DNA of 64,000 nt from Chryseobacterium jejuense. GTDB lineage: Bacteria > Bacteroidota > Bacteroidia > Flavobacteriales > Weeksellaceae. How positions within the stretch are numbered: the stretch's first letter is position 1; every line of letters begins with the position of its first letter. The DNA is taken from positions 1 through 64,000 of the forward strand of contig NZ_JAGIPR010000002.1 of the NCBI RefSeq assembly GCF_017877355.1, in the 5' to 3' direction. The notes beneath the pieces were generated by a model, which saw only the letters and a list, made by a program, of their open reading frames with translations, had not been told where the DNA came from and did not search any database. A program made the translations under genes and the position numbers. Below are positions 46,944-55,626 of this stretch, one piece after another.

Positions 46944-47017
46944 TGAGCGCGAAAGGATTCGAACCTTTGACCGTCTGCTTAGAAGGCAGATGCTCTATCC
47001 AGCTGAGCTACGCACCC
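46944..47017 (-). tRNA. tRNA-Arg (anticodon TCT), cassette copy 3
   Basis: Identical to the other tRNA-Arg copies. It is the last tRNA of a Ser-Pro-Arg transcript. Confidence 0.93.
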
Positions 47018-47049
47018 ATTGTGTAATTTTGAGAAAATTACCAAAACTG

Positions 47050-47124
47050 TCGGGGCGGCAGGATTCGAACCTGCGACCTCCTGGTCCCAAACCAGGCGCG
47101 ATGACCGGACTACGCTACGCCCCG
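47050..47124 (-). tRNA. tRNA-Pro (anticodon TGG), cassette copy 3
   Basis: Identical to the other tRNA-Pro copies; the right flank differs and leads into tRNA-Ser, so this is probably the ancestral cassette context. Confidence 0.93.
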
Positions 47125-47138
47125 AATATATAAGAGAG

Positions 47139-47223
47139 CGGAGGGTAAGGGATTCGAACCCTTGCGACACTTTCGCGTCGACAGTTTAGCAAACTGCTCC
47201 GTTAACCACTCCGGCAACCCTCC
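47139..47223 (-). tRNA. tRNA-Ser (anticodon GCT)
   Basis: A class II tRNA: acceptor GGAGGGT/ACCCTCC, anticodon loop TTGCTAA (GCT), a long variable arm (GTCGACGCGAAAGTGTCGC) and T arm GGTTCGAATCC. It has a single copy here, first in the minus-strand tRNA transcript. Confidence 0.93.
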
Positions 47224-47267
47224 TTTTTGTTGATTTTTTAATGATCGTTGTTCCGTTATTGCGAGTG

Positions 47268-47275
47268 CAAATATA
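47268..47275 (-). promoter_or_regulatory. Bacteroidetes -7 promoter element of the tRNA-Ser-Pro-Arg transcript (TATATTTG)
   Basis: CAAATATA on the plus strand reads TATATTTG on the minus strand, 45 bases before the tRNA-Ser 5' end, the same distance as for cassette 2. Confidence 0.65.
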
Positions 47276-47321
47276 GAACAGATTTCTTTATTTACCAAAT
47301 AAAATTCAAGAAATTTTTGTG

Positions 47322-47329
47322 TATTTTTG
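47322..47329 (+). promoter_or_regulatory. Bacteroidetes -7 promoter element (TATTTTTG)
   Basis: TATTTTTG ends 29 bases before the amidase ATG. Confidence 0.5.
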
Positions 47330-47358
47330 AGGTAATAATTTGATAAAAAACCAAACTG

Positions 47359-48384
47359 ATGCGTAAGACATTATATATCATCGGATTAAGTACTTTAGTT
47401 TTTTCATGTACTTCTCAAAAAAATGTAAAAAAAAATAAGTACCAACCGAAAACCCCTGTAGCACAGCCAAAATCAGTAGTCAAGACCCAAGCTCAGGAAG
47501 CTTCAAAACCAAAAGTAGTAAGCGATCATGGAGTAGACTTTTTTACTACTAATATAGCAGACCCAACAAAAAATGATAATACAGCAAGTTATGGTTCTAT
47601 CGTATCTGCAAAACCTGCAGGATATAAAGTGGTAAAGACTTATTTCCCTGCCATGGCACAGAACTTCAGACAGCGTTATCTGATACTGCATTATACAGTG
47701 CTTCCTGATGACAAGTCTATTACTGTTCTTACCCAGCCGGGAGTAAGTGCTCATTATCTGGTAAACAATACAGGAGATAATGAAATTTATCAGTTAGTAG
47801 ATGAAAATAAGAGAGCATATCATGCTGGAGTAAGTTCGTGGAGAGCTGATAAGAATCTTAACGATACTTCTATAGGAATTGAAATTGTAAACCCTGGTTT
47901 TACAACTGATGCTGCAGGCAAAAGACTTTTTGTTCCTTTTAGTGATGCTCAGGTGAGAAAAGTAGCTGCGTTGGCAAAAGATATTGTTACAAGATATCAG
48001 ATTCCTGCAACCAATGTTATTGCTCATGCAGATATTGCTCCTACGAGAAAACAGGATCCGGGGCCAATGTTCCCATGGAAAAAATTATACGATGAATATC
48101 AGATAGGAATGTGGTATGATGAAGCAGTAAAGCAAAACTACTTTGATCTTGCACAAACAGAACTTCCTGCAAAGTATAATGACACGGTCTTTATTTTCTC
48201 TATACAGACTGCATTGCAGAAATTCGGTTATGGAATAGAACTTAGCGGACAATGGGATGATGCCACTAAGAAGACCATTGAAGCCTTCCAGTATCATTTC
48301 CGTCCACAAAATTATGACGGAATTATGGATGCTGAAACATGGGCAATATTACAAGCTTTGAATGTAAAATATTCAGTAAAATAA
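47359..48384 (+). CDS. N-acetylmuramoyl-L-alanine amidase lipoprotein with peptidoglycan-binding domain
   Basis: The enzyme cuts the bond between muramic acid and the stem peptide. The 341-residue protein has a lipoprotein signal (MRKTLYIIGLSTLVFSC, Cys17), a Lys/Pro/Gln-rich linker, an Amidase_2 domain with zinc-binding LHYT, AYHAG and IAHADIAPTRKQDPG, plus the acidic GIEIVNPG, and a C-terminal peptidoglycan-binding domain (FSIQTALQKFGYG...TKKTIEAFQYHFRP...DAETWAILQ). It is similar to AmiD of E. coli. It is a single-gene transcript with a terminator. Confidence 0.94.
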   Translation: MRKTLYIIGLSTLVFSCTSQKNVKKNKYQPKTPVAQPKSVVKTQAQEASKPKVVSDHGVDFFTTNIADPTKNDNTASYGSIVSAKPAGYKVVKTYFPAMAQNFRQRYLILHYTVLPDDKSITVLTQPGVSAHYLVNNTGDNEIYQLVDENKRAYHAGVSSWRADKNLNDTSIGIEIVNPGFTTDAAGKRLFVPFSDAQVRKVAALAKDIVTRYQIPATNVIAHADIAPTRKQDPGPMFPWKKLYDEYQIGMWYDEAVKQNYFDLAQTELPAKYNDTVFIFSIQTALQKFGYGIELSGQWDDATKKTIEAFQYHFRPQNYDGIMDAETWAILQALNVKYSVK

Positions 48385-48392
48385 TTCAAATT

Positions 48393-48418
48393 AAAGCGCA
48401 TCGGATCGATGCGTTTTT
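48393..48418 (+). terminator. Rho-independent terminator after the amidase gene
   Basis: AAAGCGCATCG/CGATGCGTTTT stem (one G-U) with loop GAT and a T run. Confidence 0.8.
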
Positions 48419-48456
48419 GCTATCTTTAAACGATCAAAAACAGTAAAATATCTGTA

Positions 48457-49857
48457 ATGGAAAATTTCAGAAAAGAAAGTGATTTATTAGGCGAATTGAA
48501 CGTGCCTTTAGACGCTTATTATGGAGTGCAGACGCAAAGAGCAATCAACAACTTCAAAATCTCAGGACAGCTTTTGTCTTCATACCCGGATTTTATCAAA
48601 GGGCTGGCTTTCGTAAAAAAAGCAGCCGCAAAAACCAATTATGAATTAGGGCTTCTTGATGAAAGCCTATATTTCAAGATAGCAGAAGCGTGTGATGAGA
48701 TTGTAGCAGGAAGATATCACGAGCAATTTCCGGTAGATATGATCCAGGGAGGAGCGGGAACTTCAATCAATATGAATGCGAATGAAGTGATAGCTAATAT
48801 AGTATTGGAAAAATTAGGGAAAAATAAAGGAGAGTATGAATTCTGTTCACCTAACGACCATATCAACCTCTCACAATCAACCAACGATGCTTATCCTACA
48901 GCCATCAAAATGGGACTGCTGCAGATGAATATCGGTTTGGTAGAAAAACTGGAGAAAATTATAGCCGCTTTCCGTGCAAAAGGACAGGAGTTCCAGGATG
49001 TTATCAAAATGGGACGTACGCAACTTCAGGATGCTGTTCCTATGACATTAGGTCAGGAATTTGAGGCATATGCTGCTACGTTGGAAGAAGATATTTCCAA
49101 ACTGAACAATAATGCAAGTCTTTTTGTAGAAGTAAATATGGGAGCAACAGCTATCGGGACAGGATTAAATGCTCCGGTTGGATATGCAACCCTGTGTGCT
49201 AAAAATTTAGCTCAGATTACAGGATTCCCGATTGTTTCAGCACCGGATTTAGTAGAAGCTACACCTGATACAGGATCTTATGTGATCTATTCTTCAGCTA
49301 CAAAGCGTCTTGCCGTAAAATTATCAAAAATCTGTAACGATTTAAGATTACTTTCATCAGGGCCGAGAGCCGGTCTTTTTGAGATTAACCTTCCGCCAAT
49401 GCAGCCGGGATCATCTATTATGCCGGGTAAAGTAAATCCTGTTATTCCGGAAGTGGTAAATCAGGTTTGCTTTAAAGTGTTCGGAAATGATTTAACAGTA
49501 ACCTTTGCCGCAGAAGCAGGACAGTTACAGCTTAATGTAATGGAACCGGTACTTTCTCATGCCATCATGGAAAATATCAATTTCCTTTGCAATGCATTAG
49601 ATACCCTTCGTGATAAGTGTGTAGTAGGAATTACTGCCAACAAAGAAGTATGTCTGAATATGGTAAAACACAGCATCGGAATTGTAACGGCATTAAATCC
49701 TTATATCGGTTACAAACAGTCTACAGAGATTGCAAAAGAAGCTTTAGAAACAGGAAAAAGTGTTTATAACCTTGTTTTAGAGAAAGGAATTCTTTCTCAG
49801 GAAAAACTGGATGAAATCCTTGATCCGAAAAACATGCTGAAGCCACACAACAAATAA
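48457..49857 (+). CDS. aspA: aspartate ammonia-lyase (aspartase)
   Basis: Aspartase converts L-aspartate to fumarate and ammonia. The 466-residue protein shows the fumarase/aspartase layout: an N-terminal RKESDLLGELNVPLDAYYGVQT block, GGAGTSINMNANEVIAN, NDHINLSQSTNDAYPTA, the TGSYVIYSSATKRLAVKLSK helix and the superfamily signature GSSIMPGKVNP. It resembles aspartase more than fumarase C (RKE-DLLGE start, and length), though I infer this by motif only. A weak promoter-like TATCTTTA lies 28 bases upstream. Confidence 0.94.
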   Translation: MENFRKESDLLGELNVPLDAYYGVQTQRAINNFKISGQLLSSYPDFIKGLAFVKKAAAKTNYELGLLDESLYFKIAEACDEIVAGRYHEQFPVDMIQGGAGTSINMNANEVIANIVLEKLGKNKGEYEFCSPNDHINLSQSTNDAYPTAIKMGLLQMNIGLVEKLEKIIAAFRAKGQEFQDVIKMGRTQLQDAVPMTLGQEFEAYAATLEEDISKLNNNASLFVEVNMGATAIGTGLNAPVGYATLCAKNLAQITGFPIVSAPDLVEATPDTGSYVIYSSATKRLAVKLSKICNDLRLLSSGPRAGLFEINLPPMQPGSSIMPGKVNPVIPEVVNQVCFKVFGNDLTVTFAAEAGQLQLNVMEPVLSHAIMENINFLCNALDTLRDKCVVGITANKEVCLNMVKHSIGIVTALNPYIGYKQSTEIAKEALETGKSVYNLVLEKGILSQEKLDEILDPKNMLKPHNK

Positions 49858-49865
49858 AATAAAAC

Positions 49866-49906
49866 AATAAGTGATAAGTGGTGTTTTTCATCATTTATCA
49901 CTTATT
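49866..49906. repeat. AATAAGTGATAA/TTATCACTTATT hairpin
   Basis: Perfect 12-base arms with a 17-base loop lie just after aspA. The motif TTATCACTTAT also occurs near 45-55 at the window start (in ATTATCACTTATCATTCAT), so it is a short dispersed sequence. It may act as a weak terminator. Confidence 0.5.
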
Positions 49907-49929
49907 ATTCATCACTTATAAAATAATCC

Positions 49930-50784
49930 GTGAGGTTTTTAATTATCATTCCTGCCCACAACGAAGAGCAGAACCTCTCATTCACTCTGGATTCTTTACA
50001 GCAGCAAAGTAGTAAGGATTTTAAAGTGGTAGCCGTTAATGACGGTTCCACAGACAGTACTTCTGATGTTATCAGAAAATATACAGAGACTGATTCCCGT
50101 TTTGAAACCATTAATCTTCAGAAATCAGAACATCAACCAGGTTCAAAAGTGGTTCATGCCTTTAAAAATGGATTGCAGACACAATCCGTAGATGAATTCG
50201 ATATCATCTGTAAGTTTGATGCCGATATTATTCTACCTGAAAATTATCTGGAAACTGTAGAAAAAGCTTTTGTCAATTATCCTGAATACGGACTGGTAGG
50301 CGGTTTACTCTATGTAGAAAAAGAAGGGAATTGGGTATATGAAGGAAATTCCAATAAACATCATGTTAGGGGACCAATGAAAGCTTACCGGAAAGAATGT
50401 TTTGTTCAGATGGGAGGCTTAAGGGAAACATTAGGCTGGGATAATATAGACTCTATTTTGTTGGAACATCTAGGCTGGAAAGAAGTAGTCTTACCTGAAC
50501 TCCATGTAAAACTCATTAAAGTAAAAGGAGCAGATTATACCATACGACCAGCGGATTACTACGGGCGCTATTTCTATTTTTTAGGATTAAATAGGTTTCT
50601 GGCTTATATTGCATCTTCAAAGGAAGCAATGAAAGGCAAATCTCCATCATTTTTCTTTGATATTGTGAAGTCTTATGAAGGTTGTAAGTCTAAAAAACTG
50701 GAACTTAAAATTTCAAAAGAAGAACAAAAAGCTGTCAATGACCAGCGTTGGAAAATGCTGAAGAAAAAATGGCTGAAAATGTGA
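49930..50784 (+). CDS. family 2 glycosyltransferase
   Basis: The 284-residue cytoplasmic enzyme has a GT-A fold: IIIPAHNEEQNLSFTL, VVAVNDGSTD, and the metal-binding CKFDADI (DxD). It moves a sugar from a nucleotide donor to a glycan or lipid acceptor; the specificity is unknown. The start codon is GTG at 49930, at the natural beginning of the fold (MRFLIIIPAHNEE). It stands next to another glycosyltransferase, a flippase and an FkbM methyltransferase, so it belongs to a small surface-polysaccharide group. Confidence 0.92.
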   Translation: MRFLIIIPAHNEEQNLSFTLDSLQQQSSKDFKVVAVNDGSTDSTSDVIRKYTETDSRFETINLQKSEHQPGSKVVHAFKNGLQTQSVDEFDIICKFDADIILPENYLETVEKAFVNYPEYGLVGGLLYVEKEGNWVYEGNSNKHHVRGPMKAYRKECFVQMGGLRETLGWDNIDSILLEHLGWKEVVLPELHVKLIKVKGADYTIRPADYYGRYFYFLGLNRFLAYIASSKEAMKGKSPSFFFDIVKSYEGCKSKKLELKISKEEQKAVNDQRWKMLKKKWLKM

Positions 50785-50906
50785 TGGTATAACACCAAAT
50801 AAACATCAATAGGAATGAGTTGGAATCCTGGTCATAAACTAAAGGTTTACGAACGAAGCTCATGAAGGAAACCTATTTACATCATTAAAATAATCTCAAT
50901 TCATCA

Positions 50907-51953
50907 GTGAAAAAGATAGCTTACATAGAAATAGATACCCACGCAGAAATAGCGCAGGCTTTCATGGATATCATGGAAGGATCTCAGGATTTCAGTGTAG
51001 ACTATTATTTTTCCAAAAGAATCAAAGATCAGACTAATGCAACCGGAACAGATATTTTTCTGTCTGATAGTTCTATGATTTTAGATCAGCTGAAGACTAA
51101 AGAATATGATTTGGTCATTATCGGTACTGTTCATCGTTTTTTTAATACATTTTTAGCGATAACGAAGAAATATAATACTACCGTTATTACTCATAATCTC
51201 AATTTTACAAGAGCTTCAAAGCTTGATTTAATAAAAAGCGTATTCAAAGGTGATGTTATTTACAGACTAAAGTTATGGTGGAAAGAAGGTTTGTTGTACG
51301 CCGGTAAAGTATATCGGAAATCAAAATCCCTGGTAGTGTTGGATGAAGCTTTGGTTTCTGACAGGCATCAATTCCTGCCTCTTTTTTATACCAGTCCCTT
51401 TGCTCAATCTGAAAATAAAAATCTGATGATTGTTATTCCTGGTGGTGTTTCGCAGAAGAGGAGAGATTATAACCACATTTTTACAACCATTCAGAAGATA
51501 AGAACAGACCGAAAATGTGAGTTTATTTTCCTTGGAAAAGCAAAGGATAAAGAATTAAAACAACTTGAACATTTATCTTCAAACTTACCGGAGAATATTT
51601 CTGTAACTTATTTTTCTGAAAGAGTTTCTGTAGAAGATTTTAAAAAATGGATGCAGAAGGCAGACCTACTTTGGTGTCCTATTCAGCAGGAAACAGAATT
51701 TTTCAGCATCAGGGAAATATATGGAAAAACCAAGATGACAGGAAATCTGGGTGATTCTATTGCCTTCGGAAAACTAGCTGTTTTTCCAAAGAATTATCCA
51801 TCAAAACTGGATTTCATTCTACCTGAAAAAGAAAATATCTTCGAACAGCTGAACAAGCTTACCAATACCCATTTCGATTTTCAAAAAAAATACAGTAGAG
51901 TAGAGGTCCAAAAAAGATTGGAACAGTTATTAAAGAGCTTTATTGCTGGTTAA
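50907..51953 (+). CDS. glycosyltransferase-like protein (GT-B type)
   Basis: The 348-residue protein begins at GTG (50907) and shows two Rossmann-like halves: YDLVIIGTVHRFFNTFLAI in the first and FIFLGKAKDKELKQLEHL, QKADLLWCPIQQETEFFSIREIYGKTKMTG in the second (quoted in parts), as in GT-B glycosyltransferases. Sequence identity to a named family is low by eye, so the family number is left open. It sits 122 bases after the family 2 enzyme. It probably builds a surface glycan. Confidence 0.7.
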   Translation: MKKIAYIEIDTHAEIAQAFMDIMEGSQDFSVDYYFSKRIKDQTNATGTDIFLSDSSMILDQLKTKEYDLVIIGTVHRFFNTFLAITKKYNTTVITHNLNFTRASKLDLIKSVFKGDVIYRLKLWWKEGLLYAGKVYRKSKSLVVLDEALVSDRHQFLPLFYTSPFAQSENKNLMIVIPGGVSQKRRDYNHIFTTIQKIRTDRKCEFIFLGKAKDKELKQLEHLSSNLPENISVTYFSERVSVEDFKKWMQKADLLWCPIQQETEFFSIREIYGKTKMTGNLGDSIAFGKLAVFPKNYPSKLDFILPEKENIFEQLNKLTNTHFDFQKKYSRVEVQKRLEQLLKSFIAG

Positions 51954-51994
51954 AAAAAACGAATACTTCTGCTATCTTTATTGCTTCCTAAGTC

Positions 51995-53473
51995 TTATTT
52001 AAACTTAAAAATACTCTTAATAAATTTCGCGTTCAGATAATCTTCTATCGGGAAAATCTTTGTAAAATAATTTCCGATATAGATCAATATCAGTACTACA
52101 GTAGGTTTGTAGATAAGGTTGATGAAGTTGCTGTCAAAATTAGGCAGAACAATCGCTACAGTAATGGCTAAAGTACAGATGATTGAAATAAAGATCATCT
52201 CAATAGTTAACGGTGAAACTTTGAAAACAATATAGTTGAATAAGATTTTAACAACATTATAGATTGTAAGGGAAATTGCTGTAGATAAAGCAATCCCGAT
52301 AAGTTTCAGGTCTGTATTTTTAATGAAATAAAAGTTCAGTCCAATCGTTAATCCCGCTAATAAAAGCATTACCAGAATGTTGAATCTGTAATATTTTGAA
52401 AGGGAGATAATATTTCCGTTGAACCCTGTGGCAAGGTCAATTAAAACTGCAGATCCCCAGATCCATACAACCGGTTCGTACTCTCTAAGCATGACCCCGT
52501 TTTTAGGCATGAACTGAGTCAGGTAGGGGAACCCGACCATGATGCAGGAAAATAACACTGCTCCCAGAAAATATAAGGTTAATGAAGTCTTTTTATGAAA
52601 TTTGTCCAGTCCTTCCATATCGCCATCTGCAAGATGCTTACTGATGATAGGTGCTGAAATATTGAATAATCCCAATTGTGGAATAGAGATTAGTGAAATA
52701 AGAGCATACAGTACAGAATAAATACCGTTTTCTTCCATTCCCATAAATTCCCCAATCATAAAGCTGTTGATAGCCAGGTAATTTCCGAATGTTCCCAGAA
52801 ACCCGAAAAAACTGTAGTTTAAAAACTCCTTCCAGAAATTATCTTTCTTAAAATAATCTGTACTAATATCAAAATGAATTTTTTCAAGCTTATTAGTGTA
52901 ATAAATATACCCGAAAAGCATTAGAGTAAATATTCCGAAGAAGAATGCCAATGCGATATTCTGAGACAGAGAAAAATAAAAGAACAGACAGAACGCTCCT
53001 AAATTGGCTATTTTAGGAAATAGATTGTCGAATATATTAGAAACAACAATTCTTTTATAATTAGAAGTGTATTTATTAAAAATAGCACAGAGAGATAAAA
53101 CTAAAATAAGAGGTAAGATAATTTCTTTAATTTTCCAGGCTTCCGAACGAATGAATTTTGGATAAAAGTAGGGAAGAACAAAGAATATAACGGAAAATAT
53201 AAGAAAGTTAATCAAAACAGTAACCAGCGATAGGGAAAGCATGTTCTGATTTTTACCTTCTTTCTGTAAAGAATGAAAAAATTTTACGTTAGCATAGGAA
53301 ATTCCAAAAACAACAAAAGGAACAAGCATTTCTGCAGTCTGCATACTGTAGCGGAGTTTTCCATAAAATTCGAAGTCATTTGGAAAGATAAAAATTGCAG
53401 AAACTGTGCCCAGCAAAAACCCAATATAACCAATAATAGAATATTTGAAGCCTTGTCTCGCTACTACGCTCAT
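51995..53473 (-). CDS. polysaccharide biosynthesis flippase (Wzx/MOP superfamily)
   Basis: The 492-residue integral membrane protein has about 12-14 hydrophobic spans and the MOP plan of an N-terminal FKYSIIGYIGFLLGT segment and paired helix bundles. Wzx-type proteins flip undecaprenyl-linked oligosaccharide across the inner membrane. It lies 10 bases downstream of the FkbM methyltransferase on the same strand and converges with the two glycosyltransferases. Substrate unknown. Confidence 0.88.
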   Translation of the reverse strand: MSVVARQGFKYSIIGYIGFLLGTVSAIFIFPNDFEFYGKLRYSMQTAEMLVPFVVFGISYANVKFFHSLQKEGKNQNMLSLSLVTVLINFLIFSVIFFVLPYFYPKFIRSEAWKIKEIILPLILVLSLCAIFNKYTSNYKRIVVSNIFDNLFPKIANLGAFCLFFYFSLSQNIALAFFFGIFTLMLFGYIYYTNKLEKIHFDISTDYFKKDNFWKEFLNYSFFGFLGTFGNYLAINSFMIGEFMGMEENGIYSVLYALISLISIPQLGLFNISAPIISKHLADGDMEGLDKFHKKTSLTLYFLGAVLFSCIMVGFPYLTQFMPKNGVMLREYEPVVWIWGSAVLIDLATGFNGNIISLSKYYRFNILVMLLLAGLTIGLNFYFIKNTDLKLIGIALSTAISLTIYNVVKILFNYIVFKVSPLTIEMIFISIICTLAITVAIVLPNFDSNFINLIYKPTVVLILIYIGNYFTKIFPIEDYLNAKFIKSIFKFK

Positions 53474-53482
53474 AAAGTTGTT

Positions 53483-54277
53483 TTAAGGGTTTTTAGGTAT
53501 AAAAATAATATTGTTGATGTACTGAGTTTTATTTTTTTCGTCGTTTGTATTTTGTAAGAGAATGTCCTCTGTAAGAGTCTCCAGAGTAAAGCTGTTCCTG
53601 TTCAGGTACTTTACTTCATATCCCCAGCTTTGCACTTCAGAGATTTCATTCCATATTGGTGTTTGGTGATGCCTTTGTTCCATCTCAACCATTAAGGTAG
53701 GCATAAACTGTCTGATGGTTTCTTTAGCTCCCGAAAGAGTCTTTATTTCATTGCCTTCAACATCTATTTTGATAAAATCCAGTCTGGTAAAGTGCTCCAG
53801 GGCAGCCCATTCATCCAGTTTGATAACCTTTACTTTCTCAGTATAGCTTTTCTCTTCGCCTTTTTCTTTGTAAGCAGTATTTAAGGTTCCACGGGAAGCA
53901 ATGGTTTTTCCGTTGATAATGGGAACTTTGAATTCCGCAATTGTATTTTCGTCAGAAAGAGCCAAAGGAAGTACCCTCATGCTAGGGAACAGTCTTTTCA
54001 GCCTGGTATAAAGCTTTTTGTTAGGTTCAAAAGCATAGATATGCTCGTGGTCCAGTTTATTTTCCAGTTGATATAAGAAAGTTCCTACATTGGCACCAAT
54101 GTCCAGTATTACAGCACTTTTTGGAAGGTATTCTTTGATCCATACCAGTTCCGGTTCTACATTGCGCTCCGAAAAATTACCTTTATTAAGATTGTTTAAG
54201 GTCTTAAAATATCTTTTCTTATAAAAATTCGGACTTATATATTGTAGTTTTTCTGCAATTTTTTGGTATAAAGACAT
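53483..54277 (-). CDS. FkbM-family methyltransferase
   Basis: From the ATG at 54277 the protein has 264 residues, with the SAM motif VILDIGANVGTFLY, FEPNKKLYTRLK and the FIKIDVEGNEIKTLSGA block typical of FkbM methyltransferases, which modify sugars or other small hydroxyl compounds. The frame extends to a TTG at 54301, but a -7 element (54299-54306) covers that codon, so 54277 is preferred. It is cotranscribed with the flippase gene. Confidence 0.92.
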   Translation of the reverse strand: MSLYQKIAEKLQYISPNFYKKRYFKTLNNLNKGNFSERNVEPELVWIKEYLPKSAVILDIGANVGTFLYQLENKLDHEHIYAFEPNKKLYTRLKRLFPSMRVLPLALSDENTIAEFKVPIINGKTIASRGTLNTAYKEKGEEKSYTEKVKVIKLDEWAALEHFTRLDFIKIDVEGNEIKTLSGAKETIRQFMPTLMVEMEQRHHQTPIWNEISEVQSWGYEVKYLNRNSFTLETLTEDILLQNTNDEKNKTQYINNIIFIPKNP

Positions 54278-54298
54278 CCTTAGCTTTTTGACGAACAG

Positions 54299-54306
54299 CA
54301 AAGATA
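54299..54306 (-). promoter_or_regulatory. Bacteroidetes -7 promoter element of the FkbM/flippase operon (TATCTTTG)
   Basis: CAAAGATA on the plus strand reads TATCTTTG on the minus strand, 22 bases before the ATG at 54277; it overlaps the alternative TTG start. Confidence 0.65.
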
Positions 54307-54496
54307 AGCAAAAAAGTAAAACTTCTCTTAAAAAATGTTAAATATAATTAATTGATTTCCAATTGATAGCCTTTGTAGGTTGTTTTGTAAGACGCTGAAT
54401 TTTAATATATTTTCAGTTTGTCACAGAGACGCTCTATAGATGAATCATTCTTGAATAGTATAAAGACATTAAAATGTTTTATAAAAATATCAATTA

Positions 54497-54561
54497 CAGA
54501 TCTGCACGGATATTTTTGAATTATATGCAAGGAAATATGCAGAATCATCCGTGAAGATCTG
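54497..54561. repeat. CAGATCTGCACGGAT inverted repeat in a gene-free gap
   Basis: Arms 54497-54511 and 54547-54561 differ by one base and are 35 bases apart. The phrase ATCCGTG.AGATCTGTG is, from memory, a common Chryseobacterium spacer sequence. The 54302-54598 gap holds no gene. Confidence 0.45.
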
Positions 54562-54598
54562 TGCCATCTGTGGTCAAAAACTATAAGTCAGTGATTTT

Positions 54599-55267
54599 TT
54601 AATCAAAAAAAGGGTTATTAAGAAAATCATTTAAAGGTTTCATCAGTTTAAAGATCTTGCTCATATTCTTTACTGCATTTTTATCCAGGATCTCTTCATC
54701 TTTTAAGGAGTAGACTACAATAAAGTTTTTAAGCTTTAGGTATTCAGCCATGGGATCTTCCTTATCAAAGCCTTGAGGAACCTTTTTTAGCTTGTCATCC
54801 TGGTCTAGTTCCGGAAAATGTTTTTTGAAATCTTTGTGGTTTAGAATGTTAAGAAAATCCTCGCCATACAGGGAGATTTCTTTTCGAACTTCTTTCAATA
54901 CTGAAGACTCAGGCATATATATTCCTCCGGCCAGAAAAGATTTACCGGGTTCCATATGAAGATAATATCCGCCTTTCTGGTTTCCTTTTCCCATTCCCAG
55001 AGAAGCCCCGAAATTAGTTTTGTAAGGTGATTTATCCTTTGAGAATCTGGTGTCACGGTAAATTCTGAATAATGCTTTTTTACTGTCAATTTTGGCAAGA
55101 TTTTCATCAAAAGCTGACATTTCCCTGATAAGATCATCTAAAAATTCAATAACATTTTCCTGAGATTCTGTATAGAGTTTCTTATTCTCATTAAACCATT
55201 CACGGTTATTGTTTTTATTTAATTTCTTTAGAAAATCAAAAGTTTTGGAAGAAATGCTTGCTGACAT
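54599..55267 (-). CDS. DUF2461-family protein
   Basis: The 222-residue cytoplasmic protein carries the family blocks FDFLKKLNKNNNREWFNENKK (quoted in part), FRIYRDTRFSKDKSPYKTNFGA and GGYYLHMEPGKSFLAGGIYMP. The biochemical function of DUF2461 is not established. It is a single gene on the minus strand; length and motifs are normal. A possible distal promoter (TAAATTTG, minus, 55372-55379) lies 105 bases upstream. Confidence 0.9.
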   Translation of the reverse strand: MSASISSKTFDFLKKLNKNNNREWFNENKKLYTESQENVIEFLDDLIREMSAFDENLAKIDSKKALFRIYRDTRFSKDKSPYKTNFGASLGMGKGNQKGGYYLHMEPGKSFLAGGIYMPESSVLKEVRKEISLYGEDFLNILNHKDFKKHFPELDQDDKLKKVPQGFDKEDPMAEYLKLKNFIVVYSLKDEEILDKNAVKNMSKIFKLMKPLNDFLNNPFFD

Positions 55268-55598
55268 ATTGTGTTGGTATTTATTGGTTTTTATTCGTTG
55301 CTAGACATTTTATAGCTAATTCCGTATTTCATCACCCCGAAACACTTACCTTTGTTTTCTGCAACACTATTCAAATTTACATAAAAAATCATGTTTTATT
55401 GTTTTGTTTTTGAAAATTCATAAATAACGCTTAAAAAATTAATCCAATGTAATAAACAAAAGTAATGGTTGGTAAGTTCTTAATTTAAGCCTCTTTTTTT
55501 TGGATTAAATTTTTCAAATATTAAAAAAGTATTACAAGATTCTGAATTTAAGATTGTATATTTAAAACTTTATTCAAAAACAAGTCAAATATTTATTG
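55268..55598. other. gene-free divergent control region
   Basis: AT-rich sequence between the DUF2461 gene (minus) and the helicase (plus). Apart from the promoter elements I see no ORF or strong hairpin. The long helicase-side leader region resembles that of a cold-regulated RNA helicase only by position. Confidence 0.4.
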
Positions 55599-55606
55599 TA
55601 TCTTTG
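55599..55606 (+). promoter_or_regulatory. Bacteroidetes -7 promoter element of the helicase gene (TATCTTTG)
   Basis: TATCTTTG followed by CAAAA, 20 bases before the ATG. Confidence 0.65.
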
Positions 55607-55626
55607 CAAAAATTTTAAAATAGTTA

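Noticed and set aside
46979..47298. Minus-strand ORFs across the tRNA-Ser/Pro/Arg genes
   Set aside because: They lie within tRNA genes and read the tRNA sequence itself; no coding signal.
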